A stretch of 11,342 nt of DNA. Origin: Elusimicrobiota bacterium (GTDB lineage Bacteria; CG03; SLGR01; PWQF01). Positions 1-5,960 of this stretch are shown piece by piece. The stretch covers positions 1 to 11,342 of the forward strand of contig PWOI01000109.1 in the NCBI GenBank assembly GCA_003557485.1, in the 5' to 3' direction. A model generated the notes under the pieces. That model did no database searches, was not told the DNA's origin, and saw nothing but the letters and a program-made list of their open reading frames with translations. The position numbers and the translations under genes were made by a program. Each line of letters begins with the position of its first letter. Positions within the stretch are counted from its first letter, which is position 1.

Positions 1-7
1 CTATCAT
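1..7 (-). CDS. start of a minus-strand gene that leaves the window (2 codons visible)
   Basis: An ATG at 5-7 on the minus strand sits 8 nt after a strong Shine-Dalgarno, GGAGGTG (17-23). Only ATG ATA and one further base lie inside the window, so the product cannot be named. The call rests on the quality of the ribosome binding site, the leader ORF and SD-pairing hairpin just upstream, and the fact that the next genes to the right run in the same direction. Two plus-strand frames are also open across 1-121, so a plus-strand gene ending here is an alternative, though neither frame gives a recognisable product. Confidence 0.45.
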
Positions 8-13
8 TTTACT

Positions 14-89
14 GGCACCTCCTGGGTGGATATTGTTAAAAACCGTTATGGCTTTTTTTATCGTCAATATTTTACCATTTGGAGGTGCC
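14..89 (-). promoter_or_regulatory. long RNA hairpin sequestering the SD of the left-edge gene
   Basis: In minus-strand RNA, GGCACCTCC (81-89) pairs perfectly over 9 bp with GGAGGTGCC (14-22), which contains the SD of the left-edge gene. The 58-nt loop can fold further: ATATTG pairs with CAATAT, and inside that AAAAGCC pairs with GGTTTTT around an ATAAC loop. The folded state would hide the ribosome binding site. The upstream arm begins 9 nt after the stop codon of an 8-codon leader ORF, so a ribosome paused on the leader would cover that arm and free the SD. This is the geometry of cat and erm translational attenuators. The structure is read by eye and the regulatory role is inferred. Confidence 0.55.
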
Positions 90-97
90 TTTTTCAA

Positions 98-124
98 CTA
101 AGAATCGCTCAACTTAGGTAACAT
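98..124 (-). CDS. putative 8-residue leader peptide (MLPKLSDS)
   Basis: A short ORF starts with ATG at 122-124 and ends with TAG at 98-100. It encodes MLPKLSDS. An excellent Shine-Dalgarno, AGGAGG (130-135), lies 5 nt upstream, far better than chance spacing would suggest for a non-gene. It ends 9 nt before the anti-SD arm of the downstream hairpin, which suits a regulatory leader rather than a functional peptide. The sequence does not match any stalling peptide I recognise, so the inducing signal is unknown. The region upstream (136-200) is AT-rich and contains TATATT, but I see no convincing -35 box. Confidence 0.45.
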   Translation of the reverse strand: MLPKLSDS

Positions 125-289
125 TATTCCCTCCTATAACGTGATAAATATATAGTTTTTCTAACGAATTTTAGAAGATAGTGAGTTTCCTATAATGTCT
201 GTAAAAGTTGATCTTTGAAACTTGAATTGTTTAGATTTTCTTTCGAGGGCGTTGGCAGAACCGTTACTGAAGAGATCTATAAAAAGGTT

Positions 290-306
290 AAAACTGCGGC
301 GGTTTT
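290..306 (-). terminator. weak hairpin after the secreted-protein operon
   Basis: On the minus strand AAAACCGCCGCAGTTTT can form a 5-6 bp stem (AAAAC/GTTTT plus a G-U pair) about 57 nt after the stop codon of the 304-residue protein, followed by AACCTTTTTAT. The stem is short and AT-rich and the T-run is offset, so termination here is only possible. It is the only terminator-like element I see between this operon and the leader ORF at 98-124. Confidence 0.3.
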
Positions 307-363
307 TATTTTCAGTCTTTTAGAGTTTTCTTCTCTTTTAGGTATTGAATTTATCGGAAACTT

Positions 364-1278
364 TTAAAATTCGTGTCTTCCCGTATGGTCTTCGTAATAT
401 CCCCCGCCTGTTTTGGTATTCATCCAAAAGTCGGCTTCATAATCATAATCCTGGGAAGTAATTGTTCCTTCACCTGTTCCATCCGAGTTAAAAGTTACTT
501 CGCTTATATAAGTATTATTCCTGAGTACTGTTTCACTTTCACCCTTTCCGCCTGATATATAATATTTTCTTCCCCCGCCGCTTAGTATCTCCGCTGAGAC
601 TTCCATATCTATAGCTTCGGCAACAGCATATCCTCCCCCGCTAAAAGTAGATCTCCATTCACCGTTTAAAATGCCACCGTTAGTTACAGTAATATCTCCT
701 GTTGTATTGAGCTCTAATTCAAAATCAGGGTTGTTTCCCACAATACTCACGCCCTCCAGTTCCGGAGCATATCCCGGAGCTGCAACCTCCCGGAAATCCC
801 CTTCTATTTCAAAGAAATTAGCCGACAATTCGGCTACTTCCAGTGTTTCCTGAAGATTTTGCAAGTCTGTTAACTCTCCGTCTTCAATGATAGGATTGTT
901 TTCGCCTTCTAGCCAACGCACATAAAAAGTATCGGGCTCAATTTCAACTGTAAAAATACCTTCGGTATCCGGACCCTCGACTTGGGGTATGGAGTAAGCT
1001 GGACTCACCTCTGAAAGAGACAAAGATAAATCGCCCAATTCATCGCCGCCGTCAGCATAGCCGCACATCGAAGCAGACATAATAACAGTATAACATACCA
1101 CCTCTGCCACAGATGTCTCGGCAGTAACGGTGCTTTCTTCTTCGACCTTTTCCTCTAATTCTTCAACTTTCTCCTGTACTGCCGATGGCAGTCCAAAGCG
1201 TAACTGGGCAAAATTGACAGATACAACAGAAAAGATTAAACCGATTGTTATTATAAATAACCTGTTTTTGTCTAACAT
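364..1278 (-). CDS. secreted acidic beta-rich protein of unknown function
   Basis: This 304-residue protein begins with a clear Sec signal peptide: basic start (MLDKNR), hydrophobic core 8-22 and likely cleavage after NFA at 24. A short heptad-like acidic segment (about 33-49, VQEKVEELEEKVEEE) could form a coiled coil. The rest is strongly acidic and rich in Gly, Thr and aromatic residues, with two cysteines (62, 72) near the N-terminus of the mature chain. There are no transmembrane segments after the signal, so it is probably periplasmic or outer-membrane associated. I recognise no domain. It starts 4 nt after the stop of the barrel gene, and its SD (AGGTAG) overlaps that stop, so the two are translationally coupled and may act at the same cell surface. 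Function unassigned; the gene call itself is secure. Confidence 0.75.
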   Translation of the reverse strand: MLDKNRLFIITIGLIFSVVSVNFAQLRFGLPSAVQEKVEELEEKVEEESTVTAETSVAEVVCYTVIMSASMCGYADGGDELGDLSLSLSEVSPAYSIPQVEGPDTEGIFTVEIEPDTFYVRWLEGENNPIIEDGELTDLQNLQETLEVAELSANFFEIEGDFREVAAPGYAPELEGVSIVGNNPDFELELNTTGDITVTNGGILNGEWRSTFSGGGYAVAEAIDMEVSAEILSGGGRKYYISGGKGESETVLRNNTYISEVTFNSDGTGEGTITSQDYDYEADFWMNTKTGGGYYEDHTGRHEF

Positions 1279-1282
1279 ATAT

Positions 1283-1765
1283 CTACCTGAAATAATAGTA
1301 AACTCCGAAATTCACTACCCATTCAAAACCATCTACTGTTAATTCAAATTCGTCTTCCTCTAAATTTATAAACGCGGGACCGAAGTCCATTATTAAAGAA
1401 ATGTTATTTGCTAAATAGTATTCCCCGCCCAAAAAAGGATAGGCGATAAACCCGCTTCCTTCAATATCATCGGAGTTAAAGAGAACATAGTCCAATTCCA
1501 GCCCGGCAAACGGAATAAGCTGCGAAGACGGGTTAAAGTTGTAATACCCTCTTGCTCCGTATATCTGGACACCTTTGTCAAATGCTCCTCTTGCTTCTAC
1601 TGAAATTTCTTCTGTCAGATCACATTTTATTCCAAGGTAAGGATAACCGATACCGAAAGAAAGTTTATCTACAAATTCTCCGGCATGCGCCCCTGCCGAA
1701 AAGATAGACAATAAAAAAACTATTTGAAAAATTGTTATTTTTTTCTTCATATTAGTTATGAGCAT
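1283..1765 (-). CDS. small outer-membrane beta-barrel-like protein
   Basis: The 160-residue product has a Sec signal peptide (MKKKITIF..., cleavage likely after AHA at 28). It then shows alternating polar/aromatic stretches typical of short membrane beta strands: LSFGIGYPYLGI, ISVEARGAF, VQIYGARGYYNF, FAGLELDYVLF, AYPFLGGEYYLA, ISLIMDFGPAF, WVVNFGVYYYF. It ends in YYYFR, close to the aromatic C-terminal signature of barrels inserted by the Bam machinery. Size suits an eight-stranded OmpA/OmpX-like barrel. Two starts are possible: ATG at 1765 after a purine-rich AGAAAGAGAG, or ATG at 1750 (MKKK), which gives a more classical signal peptide but has no SD. It is the first gene of an operon with the 304-residue secreted protein. 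Family membership is inferred from pattern, not from recognised homology. Confidence 0.75.
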   Translation of the reverse strand: MLITNMKKKITIFQIVFLLSIFSAGAHAGEFVDKLSFGIGYPYLGIKCDLTEEISVEARGAFDKGVQIYGARGYYNFNPSSQLIPFAGLELDYVLFNSDDIEGSGFIAYPFLGGEYYLANNISLIMDFGPAFINLEEDEFELTVDGFEWVVNFGVYYYFR

Positions 1766-1785
1766 TTTTCTCTCTTTCTATTGCC

Positions 1786-1814
1786 ACCATAACAATTCAT
1801 CATAACGCTGTCAA
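1786..1814 (-). promoter_or_regulatory. sigma70-type promoter of the barrel operon
   Basis: On the minus strand TTGACA (1809-1814, perfect -35) is followed after exactly 17 nt by TATGGT (1786-1791, 4/6 -10). Transcription would start near 1779, giving a leader of about 14 nt before the ATG at 1765. The -35 box lies 18 bp from the edge of repeat R1, so the insertion boundary is immediately upstream of this promoter. Confidence 0.6.
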
Positions 1815-1831
1815 GGGTAGAAGCGCAATTG

Positions 1832-2013
1832 TGAAAGAAAAAAAGCTTTCCTGATTAGCAACCAGCCCTCTAAAGCAGCATTAACCCCGCAGAGACCAGA
1901 AAGAGCTGTATGGCATAAATTATACCCACTGTTTTCTTTACGCTGAAGGTTCTCTAAATAAGGGAGGATGACCTTTCAAAAGGCGCCGTAATACGGCAAG
2001 AAACATAAATAAC
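1832..2013 (-). repeat. R1: degenerate 3' end of a WecA-like gene, direct repeat
   Basis: The first 155 bp (1832-1986) match 4018-4172 with only about four substitutions and no gaps. Related copies lie at 6042-6195 and 9761-10084, all in the same orientation. Read on the minus strand, R1 encodes FLAVLRRLLKGHPPLFREPSA and then stops. This is the C-terminal region of the WecA/MraY-family glycosyltransferase fragment at 9761-10084, but with the loop after GHPP deleted and the frame lost. It is therefore a dead gene fragment. It separates the exported-protein operon from the abiE module, and with R2 it brackets that module. Confidence 0.9.
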
Positions 2014-2165
2014 GCTTACTCCTTTTTAGTTTTACCAATACGGAGCATACTCCATTTGGGTTAATTTGTCCCCCCACGGGAAAACCCACTTGCAAGAAAT
2101 ATGAATTAAGTATATTACTAATAGCCCTTACTGCCGATGTCTGCAAATGAAAGACTTAGCTGTTC

Positions 2166-2190
2166 AAGCGCTCAAAGAGTGCTTTTCCTT
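2166..2190 (+). terminator. orphan plus-strand terminator-like hairpin
   Basis: AAGCGCTC (2166-2173) pairs with GAGTGCTT (2177-2184) around an AAA loop: eight pairs, one of them G-U. The second arm runs straight into TTTTCCTT. This fits a Rho-independent terminator read on the plus strand. No plus-strand gene ends nearby, and on the minus strand the stem has a mismatch and no T-run, so it does not serve abiEii well. It may be left over from a lost gene. The rest of 2014-2290 holds no gene I can support. Confidence 0.45.
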
Positions 2191-2290
2191 AACGTCTCAA
2201 ACAGCATATTCCTTTCGGGGTATTTTGGCATATAAAAGCCGATACTCGTATAATTATGCGCATACGGGATAAAAGCCGAAAAAATATACT

Positions 2291-3145
2291 TTAAATATTT
2301 CCCAGTATCCTGTTAAACCTGCTGAATACTTTTTTAAGGCTGAAGGTTTCTCCGGTCCTGATTACCGGATATAACGCAGATTGCACTTGATTTTCAAGTG
2401 TGATAATATCCTCTGCGCCCAGTCCAAAATTAGTTTTATAGTCTCCGGAATAGTTTTCTTCCTTAAGCTTTCTATGAAACAACCTGAGAAAATCTTTATT
2501 CATAAAATTGAATTTTCTCTCTGATATTTTCCATAAGTCATAATAGTCTCTTATAGCGTAATCCAGCCTGGTGATCGAAGCTTTCAATTTCTCAGCAACA
2601 GCTTCGTTGAGGCTTAGCGTTAATATATTACCGGATGGAAGCAGCGGCTCACCGGTAAAAGGGTCTTTATAGAAATGATTAACCCTGTTAATTACCGGTT
2701 TATCTATTGGATACTGCCGCAACGATATTTCAAGTTTGATATACTCCTCTTTCTCAGTGATTACCGACGGATAACATATATCAAACACATATTGTGTGGA
2801 CTCGTTAAACCCCTCTCCCTCCGGGTTAGGGCTTTTCAGTTTTATTCTTTCAAGGAACTCCGGCATTTTTGACTTTATCGTTTTCATTGCCCGGGATCTT
2901 TTTCCCCTCGTCTCAAGCTCGTTTCCTTTAATATAACTGAAATCCAGGTCTTCACTCAATCTTGTATGGTTAAAATATATTTTATTCAACAGCGTGCCGC
3001 CTTTAAAAATAATATTACTGCTCAAGCCTGTATTCAGATTGTTCATTATTAAAGTCAAATAGAAATCCTTTTCAATCAACCTGGGGCTGAACTTATGCTG
3101 TTTTGCAACTGCCGGTATTATATCTCTCAGTTTTTCCCTATTCAT
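2291..3145 (-). CDS. abiEii: AbiEii-type nucleotidyltransferase toxin
   Basis: The product is 284 residues from ATG 3143-3145 (MNREKLRD). Conserved nucleotidyltransferase features are all visible: FKGGTLLNK (47-55), RLSEDLDFS (62-70) with the acidic catalytic pair, KLEIS (137-141) supplying a further carboxylate, EAVAEKLKA (181-189) and RDYYDLW (199-205). These match the AbiEii/AbiGii (PF08843) family, the toxin of type IV-class abortive-infection modules; studied relatives transfer nucleotides, in mycobacterial MenT to tRNA acceptor stems. An upstream in-frame ATG at 3226 would overlap the antitoxin gene by 89 nt. I prefer 3145 because it overlaps abiEi by only 8 nt (translational coupling) and begins where family homology begins. 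No catalytic residue appears lost, so it looks active. Its region is AT-rich compared with the genes further right, consistent with transfer. Confidence 0.9.
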   Translation of the reverse strand: MNREKLRDIIPAVAKQHKFSPRLIEKDFYLTLIMNNLNTGLSSNIIFKGGTLLNKIYFNHTRLSEDLDFSYIKGNELETRGKRSRAMKTIKSKMPEFLERIKLKSPNPEGEGFNESTQYVFDICYPSVITEKEEYIKLEISLRQYPIDKPVINRVNHFYKDPFTGEPLLPSGNILTLSLNEAVAEKLKASITRLDYAIRDYYDLWKISERKFNFMNKDFLRLFHRKLKEENYSGDYKTNFGLGAEDIITLENQVQSALYPVIRTGETFSLKKVFSRFNRILGNI

Positions 3146-3941
3146 TGATAATAAGGCCCCACTCCCTGCTAAGTTTTCCTTTGCGGCTTTTGTTCTCCCT
3201 GTTAAGCGCAACATAGGTGTTTTCATTTCCGATGTTATTCCTGAGCCTGTTTATCAGTTTCTTCTCCATCCCCGCATTTTCTATAATATATCCCGCTCTT
3301 TTCAATACGGCCTTTACAGGGTATTTTACAAGGTAATCAACGAATTTTTCACTGTTAATTTTATTTATATTTTCACTTAATATTTTCCGCATAATATTAA
3401 ATGAACCCGGAGGGTTATCTACCAGATCCACCAGTGTGCGTTCCCTGTCACTTATTATTATTTCTTCTCCTTCAATATTTATTTTTTTTATGCCGTAGTA
3501 TTTTTCTTTCAAAATCTTCACCGCTTTATATTCCGTATCTGCTATTACCCTTGTTTTTGATTTTTTTGTATTCAGGACATATACCTTTTGAGGCACCTGC
3601 TGGGTAAAGCCCCAGTAATTATACATTGTAAAATATCCTATATAATACGGCACTTCCCCTATCCAGTATTTTGCGGCTATAAATTCATTCGGGGCCCACA
3701 ACTGATTGGGAGCTGTTATCGGCACAATAAAATATTTACCCTTTTCTATCTGGAGCAGGCGCCCTTTTCTTTTAAGCTTATCCAGAATGTTATCTACTTT
3801 CCTTGGATTGTTAAATAGTTTAAGAGTAAAAGCTCTTGTTATAACTTTCTGCTTTTCATACCCGGCCCTTGAAATAAGATAAATTTCATCTTTAGAAAGG
3901 CCCTTATAAAAAGAATTTGTTTCCGGTTTATTGTTTTTCAT
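3138..3941 (-). CDS. abiEi: AbiEi-type antitoxin / transcriptional repressor
   Basis: The 267-residue protein has the AbiEi layout. An N-terminal winged helix-turn-helix (about 18-75) ends in a wing LKRKGRLLQIEKGKYFIVP. It is followed by the family block YYIGYFTMYNYWGFTQQVP (99-117) and QKVYVLNT, and then a basic C-terminal domain. Known AbiEi proteins bind inverted repeats in their own promoter and counter the AbiEii nucleotidyltransferase without a stable complex. Here it is the first gene of the pair, overlaps abiEii by 8 nt, and has a perfect palindrome between its promoter and start codon, which fits autoregulation. The SD is weak (AAGAG about 8 nt before ATG). The gene is AT-rich: one 60-bp stretch (3481-3540) is about 28% GC. 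Confidence 0.9.
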   Translation of the reverse strand: MKNNKPETNSFYKGLSKDEIYLISRAGYEKQKVITRAFTLKLFNNPRKVDNILDKLKRKGRLLQIEKGKYFIVPITAPNQLWAPNEFIAAKYWIGEVPYYIGYFTMYNYWGFTQQVPQKVYVLNTKKSKTRVIADTEYKAVKILKEKYYGIKKINIEGEEIIISDRERTLVDLVDNPPGSFNIMRKILSENINKINSEKFVDYLVKYPVKAVLKRAGYIIENAGMEKKLINRLRNNIGNENTYVALNRENKSRKGKLSREWGLIINE

Positions 3942-3948
3942 TATAATT

Positions 3949-3967
3949 ACTCTTACTTTTTAAGAGT
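3949..3967. promoter_or_regulatory. perfect inverted-repeat operator of abiE
   Basis: ACTCTTA (3949-3955), a 5-bp spacer, then TAAGAGT (3961-3967) form a perfect 7+7 palindrome. It lies 10-28 nt downstream of the predicted transcription start and 7 nt before the abiEi start codon. That is where an AbiEi-type autorepressor would bind. The assignment to AbiEi is inferred from position and from the known behaviour of the family. As RNA, the same palindrome could also occlude the ribosome binding site. Confidence 0.65.
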
Positions 3968-3983
3968 TACGTCAACAATATAC

Positions 3984-4012
3984 ATAATAAGCTACGGGCA
4001 GGATTTTGTCAA
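3984..4012 (-). promoter_or_regulatory. strong sigma70-type promoter of abiEi-abiEii
   Basis: On the minus strand a perfect -35 box TTGACA (4007-4012) is followed after 17 nt by TATTAT (3984-3989, 5/6 match). The predicted start is near 3977, leaving about 36 nt of leader that contains the operator palindrome. The -35 begins only 5 bp from repeat R2, so the module carries its own promoter right up to the repeat boundary. Confidence 0.75.
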
Positions 4013-4017
4013 GTATA

Positions 4018-4179
4018 TGAAAGAAAAAACGCTTTCCTGATTAGCAACCAGCCCTCTAAAGCAGCATTAACCCCGCAGAGACCAGAAAGAGCTGTATGGC
4101 ATAAATTATAACCACTGTTTTCTTTACGCTGAAGGTTCTCTAAATAAGGGAGGATGCCCTTTCAAAAAGCGCATTAATA
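4018..4179 (-). repeat. R2: degenerate 3' end of a WecA-like gene, direct repeat
   Basis: R2 is nearly identical to R1 over 155 bp (4018-4172 versus 1832-1986, about four differences, no indels) and in the same orientation. It carries the same internal deletion in the WecA-like coding sequence. Homology stops near 4179, within the codons for the AVLRRLL segment, earlier than in R1, R3 or R4. The winged-helix gene ends only 30 bp further on. R1 and R2 bracket the abiE module; R2 and R3 bracket the second nucleotidyltransferase module. Confidence 0.9.
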
Positions 4180-4209
4180 TTTCAGGACTATTATTAAAAG
4201 TTTCGGTTT

Positions 4210-5247
4210 CTATGACTGCTCCAGTATCTTGGAGATAAACTCCTTAAATTCTTTTTCATATTTCCGGGGCGGAATATTCGGCCCGGGAAACGGAGGCAGT
4301 TCCATCTCGCTTTCCATTAATCTTTTAACTATTGTATCCATTGACTGGCGCATTTTAGAGCTTCTGATATAATCCGAATCCGTTTCACTGATATTATTCA
4401 GTAAGCTGAGAACTCCGGATAACGATTCATACATCGCTATCCAGTTTATCCACTCAGGCGGCCGGGTTTCTTCAATATCAATATCAAGGAGGAACTTCCA
4501 CCATTTACCCTGAGAAAGCCGGTACTCTTTTTTTCTTTTACCCGGCCTGCCCTCCAGAACCAGCCCTGACCCTGCAAGGTCTATAAGAGCATCCTGCGTT
4601 CCTCTGACGGAGAGTCCTATCGCATCTGCGACCCGGCTGGGATGCCCCCAATCGTGCGTCATAAGATACAGTATACATTCAGCCCTGCTGCCTGTACCCA
4701 GCAATGACCTCAGCATAAACCTGATATTAGAGGGTTTTTTAGGATTTGCCTTCTTTGATTTTCCGCTTGCGCTAAAAACCGGCCGGCTTAAAGCGTATTC
4801 AGAAAATATATCATCTTCCCCCCCTATAACCGGATAATCTTTATTATCCCTGGTTTTAAATAAAATCTCTTTCTTATCTATGCCTTTATTCCTGCCGCAC
4901 CTGCTCAAAGACTGCCATTTTCTGCGGTATGATTTTGCCTCTTTCATAAGAATAGCAGCAACAGCCCCTAAAAGAGCCTGCGTCCCGGGATTCCTGCTTT
5001 TTATTATCCCCCTCAAGCGCTGGATATCCATAACCCCTCCGTTTTTTATCAGCCAGTCTATAATCTCATCAAAAAGCCTGGGGTCATACCTTGCCGCCTC
5101 AAGAGAAAAAACCAGCAGGGCTTCCGGATCCAGTATCCTCTTATATTCCCCGGCCCCGCTGCCGGAGAGGCCCATAGCGGACCACTGCCTCCAGAGCAAA
5201 TCCAGAACGCCGTCAATAAAGTATTCTCTAAATTCGGTCTGCGACAT
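4210..5247 (-). CDS. winged-helix protein partnered with a nucleotidyltransferase (unknown function)
   Basis: This 345-residue soluble protein is not one I can name. Its N-terminal part (1-110) is helical, with motifs WRQWSAMGL (19-27), DPEALLVFSLEAARYDPRLFDEI (40-62) and DIQRLRGIIKSRN. A low-complexity basic linker (about 105-175) leads to a winged helix-turn-helix (about 176-250) with recognition region RVADAIGLSVRGTQDALIDL and wing GLVLEGRPGKRKKEYRL. The C-terminus is charged and helical. It overlaps the upstream nucleotidyltransferase gene by 20 nt, so the two are co-translated. By analogy with AbiEi, a likely role is DNA-binding antitoxin/autorepressor, with the palindrome at 5924-5960 as candidate site; this is inference. 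The order (enzyme first, HTH second) is the reverse of abiE. The SD is poor (GGGG 7 nt upstream), as expected for coupled translation. Confidence 0.8.
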   Translation of the reverse strand: MSQTEFREYFIDGVLDLLWRQWSAMGLSGSGAGEYKRILDPEALLVFSLEAARYDPRLFDEIIDWLIKNGGVMDIQRLRGIIKSRNPGTQALLGAVAAILMKEAKSYRRKWQSLSRCGRNKGIDKKEILFKTRDNKDYPVIGGEDDIFSEYALSRPVFSASGKSKKANPKKPSNIRFMLRSLLGTGSRAECILYLMTHDWGHPSRVADAIGLSVRGTQDALIDLAGSGLVLEGRPGKRKKEYRLSQGKWWKFLLDIDIEETRPPEWINWIAMYESLSGVLSLLNNISETDSDYIRSSKMRQSMDTIVKRLMESEMELPPFPGPNIPPRKYEKEFKEFISKILEQS

Positions 5248-5827
5248 CGCTGAACCCCAATTCCCTTAATAAATCAACCAGGATAACTTTAAAGCCTTCG
5301 GAAACATCATGCGTCATTGCCCATAACGCCGCCGATTCAATCTCACCTGAAGACGGCGATAAGGCCTTTAAATCATCATAATGTTTTCCGGCTCCCTGAT
5401 CTGCTGCAGCATACAGCTTGAAATGTATTTGATCATACCTCCCGATATAATGAACGCGAAGGCTTTCACCGTATGTACGGGTCTCGACCCTTTCCATTAG
5501 CCCCCGGGGCATCCCGAAATCCATCATTGAGGACGGCTCATTGTTTATCCATCTGTCATTCAGATTAAAATCCTTTTTTACTTTTTCCGCTGCCGAAAAA
5601 AGCAGAGAACCAAGTGACTCCGCCTTATGCAAAACAGTTTCTCCACTGCTGTTTTTACCGGCAAAAGCAACAATATCAATATCCATAGTAGCGCGGGCAA
5701 TATAGCCAAGAACACTGAGCGCGGCTCCGCCGCATACAACTATCTCAATACTGCCTGCGCCCGCTTCCTGCAGCTGCTCAGCAAGCGCGCTTAGAATTGT
5801 CTCAATATCATTCCTGTTTTGGAACAT
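5228..5827 (-). CDS. DUF6036-like nucleotidyltransferase (putative toxin)
   Basis: From ATG 5825-5827 (SD AAAGGG, 7 nt spacing) the product is 199 residues. The nucleotidyltransferase core is clear: VVCGGAALSVLGYIARATMDIDIVAF (30-55) gives the GG loop and the D-x-D pair (D49, D51). A later block IHFKLYAA...KHYDDLKAL (134-156) matches the K-L-x-A and (R/H)xxDDL elements of AbiEii/DUF6036-type enzymes. An in-frame TTG at 5878 would add 17 residues (MKRLMMHRN...) but has no SD and those residues do not look conserved. Members of this broad family modify RNA or proteins with nucleotides; the target here is unknown. It is the first gene of a two-gene unit with the overlapping winged-helix protein, so a type IV-like toxin-antitoxin role is inferred. 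The catalytic motif is intact. Confidence 0.85.
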   Translation of the reverse strand: MFQNRNDIETILSALAEQLQEAGAGSIEIVVCGGAALSVLGYIARATMDIDIVAFAGKNSSGETVLHKAESLGSLLFSAAEKVKKDFNLNDRWINNEPSSMMDFGMPRGLMERVETRTYGESLRVHYIGRYDQIHFKLYAAADQGAGKHYDDLKALSPSSGEIESAALWAMTHDVSEGFKVILVDLLRELGFSDVADRI

Positions 5828-5887
5828 AGAATACCCTTTATTAATTGATCTATTTCTGTGCATCATCAACCGTTTCAATCTAAAGTT

Positions 5888-5916
5888 ATAATAATATGTT
5901 TTAATTAAAAAATCAA
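5888..5916 (-). promoter_or_regulatory. probable promoter of the NTase/winged-helix module
   Basis: On the minus strand TTGATT (5911-5916, 4/6) is followed after 17 nt by TATTAT (5888-5893, 5/6). Transcription would begin about 55 nt before the preferred start codon. The region is extremely AT-rich, so other -10-like hexamers exist, for example TATAAA reaching into the adjacent palindrome, and the exact start is uncertain. Confidence 0.5.
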
Positions 5917-5923
5917 GCTATTT

Positions 5924-5960
5924 TATAGTTTAACTTCAAATTATTTGAAGTTATACTATA
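5924..5960. promoter_or_regulatory. 37-bp near-perfect palindrome upstream of the NTase module
   Basis: TATAGT-t-T-AACTTCAAA, a 3-bp centre, then TTTGAAGTT-A-t-ACTATA form an inverted repeat with 16 of 17 positions matching per arm. The inner 9+9 core is perfect. It lies just upstream of the candidate -35, or over it if the alternative promoter is used. The size suits a dimeric winged-helix regulator, and the obvious candidate is the module's own 345-residue protein. A role as a recombination or end sequence of the module is an alternative, but no second copy is present in the window. Confidence 0.7.

Noticed and set aside
2-121. Two open plus-strand frames running in from the left edge
   Set aside because: Both are short, give no recognisable protein, and compete with minus-strand starts that have much stronger ribosome binding sites.
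121-134. Similarity between the leader-ORF start region and 9711-9723 (shared AACATTATTCCC)
   Set aside because: The match is only about 12-13 bp, the second site has no equivalent hairpin or short ORF, and it is compatible with chance in AT-rich DNA.
3146-3226. Longer start for abiEii at 3226
   Set aside because: The 27 extra residues overlap the abiEi coding frame by 89 nt and resemble no family N-terminus; the ATG at 3145 gives the usual short overlap.
1832-4179. R1/R2 as CRISPR repeats or insertion-sequence ends
   Set aside because: The repeats are about 155 bp, direct, translate as a glycosyltransferase C-terminus, and enclose toxin-antitoxin genes without a transposase or spacers.
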